DNA from: Candidatus Hydrogenedens terephthalaticus JGI OTU-1
GTDB taxonomy: Bacteria > Hydrogenedentota > Hydrogenedentia > Hydrogenedentales > Hydrogenedentaceae
Length of the DNA stretch: 9,588 nt
Assembly: GCA_000493945.1 (NCBI GenBank)
Contig: AWNW01000074.1
Span: 1-9,588, forward strand
Direction: 5' to 3'
Under the pieces are notes generated by a model. The model saw only the letters and a list, made by a program, of their open reading frames with translations. It was not told where the DNA came from and did not search any database. The position numbers and the translations under genes are program-made. Positions within the stretch are counted from its first letter, which is position 1. Each line of letters opens with the position of its first letter. Positions 1 through 7,100 of the stretch are shown piece after piece.

Positions 1-945
1 TTTGGTAAATGTCATGGTGCGTCTTCAGATAAATATCTTGGACCTGATCCTGAATCATCTCCAGTAGAACAACAGGGTCTTGGCTGGAAATACAATTATG
101 GGACAGGGAAAGGACCGGATACTTTTACATCCGGTTTCGAATTAGCCTGGTCTTCGACGCCTACAAAATTTGGTATTAGTTATCTGCAATTTTTATTCAA
201 CTATGAATGGGAATTAACCAAAAGCCCTGCAGGTAAACACCAGTGGGTTGCCCAAAATGCTCCTGCAATTGTTCCGGATGCGCATGACCCAAATAAAAAA
301 CATCCTCCAATGATGCTTACTGCAGACCTTGCTTTAAGGTTTGACCCTGAATATGGGAAGATAGCAAGACGATTTATGGAAAACCCGAAGGAATTTGAGG
401 AGGCTTTCGCTAAAGCGTGGTTTAAACTTATTCATAGGGATTTAGGTCCCCGTGATTGTTACTTTGGTTCTGATGTCCCTAATGAGGTTTTTATATGGCA
501 GGATCCTTTACCTAAGCGTGATTACGATTTGATAAATGAAGATGACATTAAAGAACTAAAAACGAATATTCTTTCATCGGGTTTAACTATTTCACAGTTA
601 GTTTATACAGCATGGTCTTCAGCATCTACATATAGAGATTCTGATAGAAGGGGCGGTACCAATGGTGCTCGAATTCGTTTAGCACCACAAAAAGATTGGG
701 AGATAAACCACCCGGAAGAACTATCAAAGATTATTGGAGTATATGAGAAGATTCAACAGGAATTTAACTCAAAACAAACGAAAAGGAAGGTATCCATAGC
801 GGATTTAATAGTTCTTGGTGGATGTGTAGCAATAGAAGATGCAGTAAAGAAAGCTGGATTTGATGTGTCAGTACCTTTTACTCCTGGAAGAGTAGACGCA
901 TTGCAAGAACAGATAGATGTGGCATTTTACTCAGCGATGGAATAA
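1..945 (+). CDS. katG: Catalase-peroxidase KatG, fragment (5' end outside window, 3' end truncated)
   Basis: Heme catalase-peroxidase that removes hydrogen peroxide. The frame is open from base 1 and gives 314 residues before TAA. They match the middle and later part of KatG. The window opens at FGKCHG, which in the family follows the proximal heme histidine (GGHTFGKTHG), so that His should lie just outside. Fragment residue W50 (FELAW) matches the proximal Trp, and D109 (TADLALRFDP) matches the Asp of the proximal triad. HRDLGP, WQDPLP, RGGTNGARIRL and VPFTPGRVDA are all conserved. Similarity runs to QEQIDV (about residue 307); the last seven residues, AFYSAME, are not KatG-like. Compared with full-length proteins of about 730 residues, roughly 160 C-terminal residues are missing. 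The KatG C-terminal domain, although heme-free, is known to be needed for activity, so this product is probably inactive unless the break is an assembly error. The methionine at 310 is internal and is not the start. Confidence 0.93.
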   Translation, partial: FGKCHGASSDKYLGPDPESSPVEQQGLGWKYNYGTGKGPDTFTSGFELAWSSTPTKFGISYLQFLFNYEWELTKSPAGKHQWVAQNAPAIVPDAHDPNKKHPPMMLTADLALRFDPEYGKIARRFMENPKEFEEAFAKAWFKLIHRDLGPRDCYFGSDVPNEVFIWQDPLPKRDYDLINEDDIKELKTNILSSGLTISQLVYTAWSSASTYRDSDRRGGTNGARIRLAPQKDWEINHPEELSKIIGVYEKIQQEFNSKQTKRKVSIADLIVLGGCVAIEDAVKKAGFDVSVPFTPGRVDALQEQIDVAFYSAME

Positions 946-1468
946 TAGCAATATCATTCATGATAGAATTATGAACTTTGATGGTTTAACATTACGAGGG
1001 AAAATGTATTGGACATATAATTTTGCCCCGGTTTGTAGAGTAAAACCCTCTCACAATGTTTATGAAATCTATTGGGTAACGAAGGGAGAAAAATGGACAT
1101 ACCACAACAGATGCTCAACCCATCATTGTCAAAATGGTGAACCTAATCTTTCCACTTTAAACTTTAAACGAGATTACAAAATTAATATGCCCAAATACCC
1201 AACAAGGCTACCTTTCAATCTATTACAATGTTTACTGGAACATTTTTCTAATGAAGGTGATTTAATTTTTGATCCTCTGTGTGGAAGCGGAATGATTGGT
1301 GTTGTGTCTTACATATTGCAAAGGGATTTCATAATGGGTGATTTAAATAAAAATGGGAAAGTGGTATTTCAACATTTACTCGATTTTTATTTAAATAACG
1401 ATGGGCTTACTCAAGATATTGAAATTCGTATGTGGTGGAAAAATAAAAAAAATTATGAAAAAAAATGA
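917..1468 (+). CDS. C-terminal fragment of a beta-class DNA aminomethyltransferase (N4-cytosine or N6-adenine), 5'-truncated
   Basis: Remnant of the modification half of a type II restriction-modification pair. Methyltransferases of this class use S-adenosylmethionine to methylate an exocyclic amino group. From the first ATG (917) the frame gives 183 residues. The part resembling the family starts near IIHDRIMNFDG and runs through NFAPVCRVKPSHNVYEIYWV, the MPKYPTRLP segment (about 91-99, motif X region) and DPLCGSG (119-125), which is motif I for SAM binding. Motif I near the C-terminus marks the beta-class order. The upstream half, with catalytic motif IV ((D/S/N)PP(Y/F)), is absent, because the frame meets a TAG at 914-916 and the DNA before that is katG. 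I see no ribosome-binding site before 917, so that start is only nominal. DPLCGSG also differs from the usual DPFxGSGT. The fragment should be catalytically dead as it stands. Its 3' end overlaps the endonuclease gene by 14 bases. N4 versus N6 cannot be settled without motif IV. Confidence 0.82.
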   Translation: MWHFTQRWNNSNIIHDRIMNFDGLTLRGKMYWTYNFAPVCRVKPSHNVYEIYWVTKGEKWTYHNRCSTHHCQNGEPNLSTLNFKRDYKINMPKYPTRLPFNLLQCLLEHFSNEGDLIFDPLCGSGMIGVVSYILQRDFIMGDLNKNGKVVFQHLLDFYLNNDGLTQDIEIRMWWKNKKNYEKK

Positions 1469-2150
1469 ATTTCTAAAATTAGCAGAAGAAATCTCAAAGG
1501 GACTCAAAAATATACCTCTGGTGTGGGATGGTCAAAAGTCCATTTTAGAAATGAAAAATGATAATTTTCCACATTGGAAACAAATGGAATGGATTGGATG
1601 GTATTTTCAATTTTTATGTGAAAAATATTTAAACCATATAATACAAATTCCTGGGCCCAAATTTGGAAATGTAATGTTTGATGGTTTCCATAAAATTCCT
1701 TGGGATTTTAAATCTCACGCTATTAATACAAGCAGTCATCAAATAATAGTTAATGATAGTAACTCTACAGCGAAAGCAATAGAAAAGTTTGGAAGTGTTG
1801 GTTTGATACTTGCTCTGGGAAAAGTAGAATATAATGACGAAAAAAGAACATTTCAAAAATGGCATGAAGATCTCAAGGGCGGGAAATCAAAATATGAGTT
1901 AGAACGAATTAAAAGAGGTGCCTGGTCACGACTTAGAAAAACAGAATTTAATTTAGAACAAATTTCATTTATTAAAATTGATGATAATGTTTTAATTAAA
2001 TCTGGTTCTTTTCAGCGTGACTTTAGAAATGCGAATGGAAGTCCAAGACATGAAAAAGTTTTATTAGATTTAGAGAAGTTGGATGAAGAAATTATCTACT
2101 TCTTAGAATTTAAAAAAATAGATAATCCTAACAAAAAGAAAAATAGATAA
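1455..2150 (+). CDS. Probable type II restriction endonuclease, PD-(D/E)XK-like
   Basis: 231 residues from ATG 1455. An in-frame ATG at 1401 lies deeper inside the methyltransferase gene and adds 18 residues of low complexity, so I prefer 1455. I do not recognise a named enzyme family or a target sequence. Three points support a restriction nuclease. It overlaps the end of a DNA methyltransferase gene, the usual type II layout. Its size is typical. Residues 76-86 (FDGFHKIPWDFKSH) fit a PD-(D/E)XK metal site, with D76 as the first acid and D84-F-K86 as the D-X-K part, after a preceding helix rich in acidic and aromatic residues (MEWIGWYFQFLCEKYL). The C-terminal part is rich in Lys and Arg (KYELERIKRGAWSRLRK), consistent with DNA contact. 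The gene is full-length with no internal stop, although its partner methyltransferase is truncated. Base composition is visibly more AT-rich than the metabolic genes downstream, consistent with horizontal transfer. Confidence 0.68.
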   Translation: MKKNEFLKLAEEISKGLKNIPLVWDGQKSILEMKNDNFPHWKQMEWIGWYFQFLCEKYLNHIIQIPGPKFGNVMFDGFHKIPWDFKSHAINTSSHQIIVNDSNSTAKAIEKFGSVGLILALGKVEYNDEKRTFQKWHEDLKGGKSKYELERIKRGAWSRLRKTEFNLEQISFIKIDDNVLIKSGSFQRDFRNANGSPRHEKVLLDLEKLDEEIIYFLEFKKIDNPNKKKNR

Positions 2151-2183
2151 AAAATATTAGGAATTACATAAAGGATATAAACT

Positions 2184-3041
2184 ATGAAAATGGCATTGAA
2201 TGGATGGATGGTTTATGGCTTTCAGGGTGAGGTAAAAATTGAATCCATTGTGAAAGAAGTAAAAGCAATGGGTTGGGACGGTATTGAGTTATGTTATGGA
2301 GCAGGAGAACTGTCCCCTACTGCAACGAAGAATGAATTAAACCATATTCGTAAAGTAGTGGAATCTGAAGGATTAGAAATCCCTTCATTAGCAACGGGTT
2401 TTTATTGGGGTTGTTCCCTTGGGAGCCCCGAGACTGAGGAACGGAAACAAGCCATTGGATTTACCAAAACTTATATTGAAACGGCTCATCGATTAGGTGC
2501 TGGTGCAGTTCTTGTGTTGCCCGGGACTGTTGATGTATGTTTTGACCCGAATCGTCCTACTGTCCCCGCAAAGGAAGTCTGGAAATGGGCACAGGATTCT
2601 ATTTATCAACTAATACCTATTGCAGAAACAAATCAAGTTATTATTGCTCTTGAAAATGTCTGGAGTAAATTCCTTACAGGACCCTTTGAGTTTGCACAAT
2701 TTATTGACATATTCCAATCCCCATGGGTCAAAGCCTATTTTGATGCGGGCAATTGCTTAATAAATGGTTATCCCGAACATTGGGCTGAGATTCTTGAAAA
2801 CCGAATTGCCCGCGTCCATGTCAAAAATTTCAAACGCAATAACGGTGGCGGAACTTTAGATAATTTTACTCCAAGCCTATTTGATGGGGACATGAACTGG
2901 AAAAATTTAATACAGACATTAAAAGTCATTGGCTATGATTATTATCTCACTGCAGAAGTTATTGTCGGAAACATGCCTGACATAAAAAAAGCAAAACAGG
3001 TCTCTGACGAATTAAAATCAATATTAAATGAAAACAAATAA
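2184..3041 (+). CDS. Sugar phosphate isomerase/epimerase-like TIM-barrel protein (xylose isomerase-like / AP endonuclease 2 fold)
   Basis: 285 residues, normal for the family, with no signal peptide, so cytoplasmic. The ATG has a clear ribosome-binding site (AAGGA at 2171-2175, 8 bases upstream). The fold is indicated by the opening barrel strand with GWDGIELC (30-37) and by the expected divalent-metal ligands: E157 (ALENVW), D187 (AYFDAGN), H212 (RVHVKN) and E258 (LTAEV). These match the Glu-Asp-His-Glu set used for isomerisation or epimerisation of keto- and aldo-sugars. PSLFDGDMNW is the usual loop before the last helix, and NGYPEHW fits the family's NxxxxPxxxW-like segment. The exact sugar cannot be read from sequence. 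It is followed after 12 bases by a Gfo/Idh/MocA oxidoreductase. That pairing recurs in carbohydrate- and inositol-type catabolic loci, where an oxidoreductase and an isomerase act on successive or related intermediates. The two genes are almost certainly co-transcribed. Confidence 0.87.
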   Translation: MKMALNGWMVYGFQGEVKIESIVKEVKAMGWDGIELCYGAGELSPTATKNELNHIRKVVESEGLEIPSLATGFYWGCSLGSPETEERKQAIGFTKTYIETAHRLGAGAVLVLPGTVDVCFDPNRPTVPAKEVWKWAQDSIYQLIPIAETNQVIIALENVWSKFLTGPFEFAQFIDIFQSPWVKAYFDAGNCLINGYPEHWAEILENRIARVHVKNFKRNNGGGTLDNFTPSLFDGDMNWKNLIQTLKVIGYDYYLTAEVIVGNMPDIKKAKQVSDELKSILNENK

Positions 3042-3046
3042 GGAGA
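3042..3046 (+). promoter_or_regulatory. Ribosome-binding site of the Gfo/Idh/MocA gene
   Basis: GGAGA begins directly after the TAA stop of the upstream isomerase-like gene, with GGAG about 8 bases before ATG 3054. Stop codon and ribosome-binding site abut each other, which suggests translational coupling and fixes ATG 3054 as the start. Confidence 0.75.
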
Positions 3047-3053
3047 AAATAAA

Positions 3054-4319
3054 ATGATAAATCGTCGCCAATTTATTGCTACCTCTACGGTAGCCTTAGC
3101 CACTGCAAGCCTTTCCCGAAAAGTAAAAGCACAACCACCAAAAATGCGTGCAGGTATTATCGGTTGTCGAAATAGAGGTCCACAAGTAGCCCATAATCTT
3201 TTCAAATCAGGATATTTTCAGATAAAAACCCTATGTGACTGCGACGAAAAGATGTTAAATGAAGGGAAAAGAGAACTTGCAAAAAGTGATATTGATGTCC
3301 CCATACTTGAAAAAGATTTCCGCCGATTGTTAGACGACAAAGAAATTGATGTTATCGTGGTAGCCACTCCCGACCATTGGCATAGCCTCATGACCATCAT
3401 GGCTTTAGGGGCAGGGAAACATGTTTATGTGGAAAAACCTTTTTCATACAATATCTACGATGGCTACGCCGTTCTTCAAGCCATGAAAAAGAATCCTAAG
3501 CAGGTAGTTGTAGTTGGCTCTCAACAACGGAGCGGAAGACATTTTCAAGAAGCCCGTACCTTTTTACAATCCGGCGAATTAGGAAAAATTGCCTTTGCCC
3601 GTGCAGGAACGATTCATTGGCGTGAACCTCTACCCAAAGTTCCCGACAGCGACCCTCCAAAAAATCTCGATTATGACATGTGGACGGGTCCTGCTCCTAT
3701 GAAACCCTATAACAAATATCGCGTTCACTATAATTGGCACTTCATGCTTGACTATGGGACAGGAGATACAGGTAATTGGGCTGCTCATTGGTTAGATATC
3801 GTTCGCTGGTTTTTGAATATAGACTACCCCTCTCGTGTTCTTGCCTCGGGAGGACAATTTGTTACCAAAGATATTAAAGAATGGCCTGATACCCAAACCG
3901 CCATTCTCGAATACCCGGAACTGACCGTCGTTTGGGAACTCCGTTTATGGTCTGAATATGGAACGGATTCCTTCGCTGAATTTCATGGAGAAAAAGGCAC
4001 GATGGTTATTACACGAGGCGATTGGAAAGTATTCCCGAACGGCAAGAAAAAAGAACCCAAAACTTATCCCGGTAGTGATATTGATATACCCCATGCTGTC
4101 AATTTTGCCAAAACGATTCTCGGTGAAGAAAAACCTAACGCCCCTGCTGAAGAAGGACATATATCCGCGGTCCTCTGTCATCTTTGCAATATCAGCACTA
4201 TGCTCTCTCGCCCTGTAGTGTTTGACCCCCAAAATCTGACCATTAAAGACGACCCTGAAGCATCAAAGTGGATAAAACGCACATACCGCGAACCCTGGAA
4301 CATTGACCAATATATTTAA
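3054..4319 (+). CDS. Gfo/Idh/MocA family NAD(P)-dependent oxidoreductase with Tat signal peptide
   Basis: 421 residues. The N-terminus NRRQFIATSTVALATASL is a twin-arginine signal (RR at 4-5), with a plausible cleavage after VKA (residue 26), so the folded protein is probably exported with its bound cofactor. The mature part opens with a Rossmann dinucleotide-binding motif (AGIIGCRNRG, 33-42). It continues with VVATPDHWH (102-110) and the family signature EKP (127-129), whose Lys is catalytic. The C-terminal substrate domain carries GTGDTGNWAAHWLD, with D238, H245 and D248 in the positions usual for proton transfer and substrate binding. Family members oxidise or reduce a hydroxyl of sugars, inositols or glycosides. 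Exported Tat versions are frequent in Planctomycetes and related phyla, where the substrate is unknown in most cases; that is also true here. It lies 12 bases after the isomerase-like gene, and its stop is followed in the same frame by the radical SAM gene. Confidence 0.9.
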   Translation: MINRRQFIATSTVALATASLSRKVKAQPPKMRAGIIGCRNRGPQVAHNLFKSGYFQIKTLCDCDEKMLNEGKRELAKSDIDVPILEKDFRRLLDDKEIDVIVVATPDHWHSLMTIMALGAGKHVYVEKPFSYNIYDGYAVLQAMKKNPKQVVVVGSQQRSGRHFQEARTFLQSGELGKIAFARAGTIHWREPLPKVPDSDPPKNLDYDMWTGPAPMKPYNKYRVHYNWHFMLDYGTGDTGNWAAHWLDIVRWFLNIDYPSRVLASGGQFVTKDIKEWPDTQTAILEYPELTVVWELRLWSEYGTDSFAEFHGEKGTMVITRGDWKVFPNGKKKEPKTYPGSDIDIPHAVNFAKTILGEEKPNAPAEEGHISAVLCHLCNISTMLSRPVVFDPQNLTIKDDPEASKWIKRTYREPWNIDQYI

Positions 4320-4323
4320 AGGG
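4318..4323 (+). promoter_or_regulatory. Candidate ribosome-binding site for the radical SAM gene
   Basis: AAAGGG overlaps the TAA stop of the oxidoreductase (4317-4319) and sits 8 bases before ATA 4332. It is the only purine-rich stretch placed correctly to start the radical SAM protein ahead of its conserved N-terminus. This supports ATA (or a lost ATG) at 4332 rather than TTG 4464. Confidence 0.4.
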
Positions 4324-4331
4324 TTAGGCTC

Positions 4332-5792
4332 ATATCCATCACATCCTCAAAAACAATAGCACTCATTAATCCCAATCAACTCAAGCCTCCTATCTCACCG
4401 GTAGGGCTTGAGTATATAGCAGAGGTATTATCTGATTCAGGACATAATATTATCTGGATAGATTTGTGCTTTTCTGATAACTGGGAAGAAATATTAAAGA
4501 ATTACCTATCCAACACCCATCCCGACTACATTGGCATTTCCCTTCGTAATATTGACGAAGCCATGATGATAAGTCAATCCTTTTATATAGATTTTATAAA
4601 CCTTGTGATACAATTATGTAGACAATTATCCTCTGCTCCTATCTTTATAGGAGGTGCAGGATTTGCCATCGCACCCCGTGAAATCCTAAATTACACCGGT
4701 GCAGACTTTGGTCTTATCGGAAATGGTATAAACTCAATCGCAGATTTTATTAAAGCCATTGAACAAAACACCTATACAAAATTCCCGGGATGCGCCTATA
4801 GAAACAGCAATAGGGATATTATTCTAAATCCACCAAAGAAAAACTTTACACATAGATACGCTTCGTTTCAACCTCATAGAAATTTTGCTAATCTTAACAA
4901 ATACTTTACCGAAGGTGGACAAATTGGCATTGAAACAAAACGAGGCTGCACTCAGCAATGTATTTATTGTGTCGAAAGTTCATCAAACAACAACGCTATA
5001 GAACTGCGAAATCCGTATGCTGTCGTCTTTGAAATCGAACAATTATTAGAAAGGGGTATCAATGTTTTTCACTGGTGCGATAGCGAGTTTAATCTCCCAA
5101 TAGAGCATGCTCTTCAAATATGTAATGAAATTATCAAACGGCAAATTAACAAAAAAATCAAATGGTATACCTATTGTTTCCCTGTGCCTTTCACAGAAGA
5201 ATTGGCGTTAATGATGGAACAAGCCGGTTGTGTTGGTATAAACTTTGGTGTGGATTCGCTCCATAATGATATATTGCAATCACTACATAAACCCTATAAA
5301 TGCGAAGATATTCAGCGACTTGTTAAGATACTCCGCAAAACTCGCATTTCTATTATGTTTGACTTATTATTAGGTTCTCCCGCAGAAAGTATAGACACTG
5401 CTTTATTCACTATTGAGAACGCATTAAAACTTAAACCCGATGCACTCGGCATATCTTTTGGTGTTCGCCTTTATCCATATACAACTTTAGGAGAAAATAT
5501 ACTATCACTATACCAAAAAGGTCATAACTTGACTAACTTCATTCACGGAAAGCCTATCGAAGAAAATAAAAATCTATTATTTCCTACTTATTATCTCTCC
5601 GATAAATTAGACAAGGATTTTTTTGATTATCTAAAAAATCTTGTGAAAAACCAATCCTCTGTTTTTCTTTCCCTTCCTGCTACCGAAGAAGGTAGTTATT
5701 CTTACTGCAACCACGATTACCTCATCAATGCAATAAAAAATGGAGCCCGTGGCGCCTACTGGGATATCTTACGAAAAAGAACCCCATACTAA
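4332..5792 (+). CDS. Radical SAM protein with N-terminal cobalamin-binding-like domain; start codon non-canonical (ATA proposed)
   Basis: About 486 residues if started at ATA 4332. The first ATG/GTG/TTG in frame is TTG 4464, but the 44 codons before it encode a conserved-looking first beta-alpha-beta unit of a B12-binding domain (IALINPNQLKPPISPVGLEYIAEVLSDSGH), so TTG 4464 is too late. ATA 4332 lies 8 bases after AAAGGG (4318-4323). The N-terminal domain continues with IGISLRNID, FIGGAGFAIAPREIL and ADFGLIGNG, as in cobalamin-dependent radical SAM enzymes. The cobalt-binding DxHxxG motif is not visible, so the domain may bind B12 base-off without a His ligand, or not at all. The radical SAM core has the CxxxCxxC cluster motif CTQQCIYC (bases 4947-4970) for a [4Fe-4S] cluster that cleaves SAM. 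VGINFGVDSLHNDIL and MFDLLLGSPAES are typical later strands of the barrel. Substrate unknown: members do methylations, ring closures and rearrangements. Same strand and frame as the oxidoreductase, which ends 12 bases before. Confidence 0.85.
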   Translation: MSITSSKTIALINPNQLKPPISPVGLEYIAEVLSDSGHNIIWIDLCFSDNWEEILKNYLSNTHPDYIGISLRNIDEAMMISQSFYIDFINLVIQLCRQLSSAPIFIGGAGFAIAPREILNYTGADFGLIGNGINSIADFIKAIEQNTYTKFPGCAYRNSNRDIILNPPKKNFTHRYASFQPHRNFANLNKYFTEGGQIGIETKRGCTQQCIYCVESSSNNNAIELRNPYAVVFEIEQLLERGINVFHWCDSEFNLPIEHALQICNEIIKRQINKKIKWYTYCFPVPFTEELALMMEQAGCVGINFGVDSLHNDILQSLHKPYKCEDIQRLVKILRKTRISIMFDLLLGSPAESIDTALFTIENALKLKPDALGISFGVRLYPYTTLGENILSLYQKGHNLTNFIHGKPIEENKNLLFPTYYLSDKLDKDFFDYLKNLVKNQSSVFLSLPATEEGSYSYCNHDYLINAIKNGARGAYWDILRKRTPY

Positions 5793-5839
5793 CTTTTCAA
5801 ATCATAAACTATCTTAAAAACCTGCTTGAAATGCACCGA
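5793..5839. other. Convergent intergenic gap without a clear terminator
   Basis: Only 47 bases separate the ends of two convergent transcription units (radical SAM gene on plus, dehydratase subunit on minus). I see no convincing GC-rich hairpin followed by a T run for either direction, so termination may be Rho-dependent or lie inside the opposing gene. Confidence 0.5.
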
Positions 5840-7081
5840 CTATGCGATGTTTTTATTTCTTTTGCTGGCAACGCGTTCCATAAAAGCGTCTATACGGTTG
5901 CCGACCTGTTCATCACTCCACATGCGAGTATCGTTCTGGTCTGCTTCGATTAAAAGAACAGGAACACCATACTTATCTTCCATAGTACGGGCTAATTCAT
6001 ACTGTCCAAAAGAGTACGCGCGACACGATCGGTTAGAATGCATTACCAATCCATCTAAGCTAAAATCCTTTACCATCTGATAAAGTTCCCGTTCGCGGAA
6101 GTCCAACCCGTGATTGATATAACCCGCCAGATAATCAGCCGACATCGCACGAAGCGGATTAGAAATATCTCTATCCTCCGCTTGATAACAGAAACTGCGT
6201 GTATAAGTAGAGACAACTAACGCCGCATTATGTTGAGAAAACCGTTCTGATAGGAATTTTATCTTATACCATATAGCCAAATTATCCCAGCCTAACCGAT
6301 ATTCCTCTTTCTCTAATGTTCCGATACCCTGTTCAATCCGTTCCAACATTTCCGCTTTTAATGTTTCATAATATTCAATACAGCCCTGTGTTCCACGCAA
6401 AGTTACAATAGGAGCCAGATGAATAAAGGTATCAAACGAATTCATCGGAGCAGGCTTATGCTGTAATAAATCCTGAATCTCCCTCCATAACTTCACCGCA
6501 CGGTCTGCAAGGTCTAATGTTTCCATAAACTTATCCCAGGATATAGGATTCCCCGTAATTTCACCTACCTGGTCTATCATCCTCCTCAATTGTGCTTCCA
6601 TATAATCTATCGCTTCAGGCCTGTCTTTTATCCCATACTGAAACGGTGCATCAATAAAAATCAGCGGAACATTAAATATCCGCTGTAATTCTTCATACCA
6701 TTTCGTTACTGTGCCGCAGATATTATTACAACAGACCAAAAAATCCGGCTTTGGACTGGCAGTTCCCATAATAGGGCCTTTACCGGATAGAGCCGAACCT
6801 ATATCTGTCCGTGCATAGGAACATAAATCCCGAGAGAAGCCCTGTTCTTCCGCTATTGCACAAATTTCATCCGAGATTTTCAATGTTCCTGCCATAGCCG
6901 CGACATTTTCAGGATAGATAGGGATAACCCCTCCTGCATGTAAAATTTCCACAGGACCACCGCTGGTAATCCATGCGATTTTCTGATTGGGGTCATTTTC
7001 CGCAGCCTTTGCCATCATGTAATAAAAGCCCATTAATTCTTTCATCTTTGCGGTTGAACGAATCGAAACTCGTTGACTCAT
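5840..7081 (-). CDS. 2-hydroxyacyl-CoA dehydratase-type subunit, HgdA/HadB/FldB-like
   Basis: 413 residues from ATG 7081, close to HadB of Clostridioides difficile (about 408). A TTG at 7090 would add three residues; its spacing to AGAAGGGA is too short, so I prefer the ATG, without certainty. Family members bind a [4Fe-4S] cluster and remove water from 2-hydroxyacyl-CoA through ketyl radicals after one-electron injection. Visible family marks are SGGPVEILHAGGVIPIYPE (40-58), DLCSYARTDIGS (86-97), CCNNICGTVTKWYEEL (117-132), IDAPFQYG, RGTQGCIEYY and HSNRSC (348-353). C87, C353 and one of C117/C118/C122 are the probable cluster ligands. Cytoplasmic, no signal peptide. It is the last gene of the operon, after the activator. 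A benzoyl-CoA reductase BcrB/BadE-like role is possible by fold, but only one activator gene is present, which favours the dehydratase type. No neighbouring gene reveals the acyl group. Confidence 0.87.
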   Translation of the reverse strand: MSQRVSIRSTAKMKELMGFYYMMAKAAENDPNQKIAWITSGGPVEILHAGGVIPIYPENVAAMAGTLKISDEICAIAEEQGFSRDLCSYARTDIGSALSGKGPIMGTASPKPDFLVCCNNICGTVTKWYEELQRIFNVPLIFIDAPFQYGIKDRPEAIDYMEAQLRRMIDQVGEITGNPISWDKFMETLDLADRAVKLWREIQDLLQHKPAPMNSFDTFIHLAPIVTLRGTQGCIEYYETLKAEMLERIEQGIGTLEKEEYRLGWDNLAIWYKIKFLSERFSQHNAALVVSTYTRSFCYQAEDRDISNPLRAMSADYLAGYINHGLDFRERELYQMVKDFSLDGLVMHSNRSCRAYSFGQYELARTMEDKYGVPVLLIEADQNDTRMWSDEQVGNRIDAFMERVASKRNKNIA

Positions 7082-7100
7082 AAAACTCAAAATCCCTTCT

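Noticed and set aside
310..945. Independent protein starting at ATG 310
   Set aside because: The frame is open to base 1 and the upstream residues are conserved KatG sequence; ATG 310 is an internal methionine.
1629..1865. Minus-strand 78-codon frame inside the endonuclease gene
   Set aside because: It lies opposite an intact gene and its product is a low-complexity aromatic-rich sequence typical of a reverse-complement artefact.
4464..5792. Radical SAM gene starting at TTG 4464
   Set aside because: The upstream in-frame codons encode a clear continuation of the B12-like domain, and TTG 4464 has no ribosome-binding site, so it is an internal codon.
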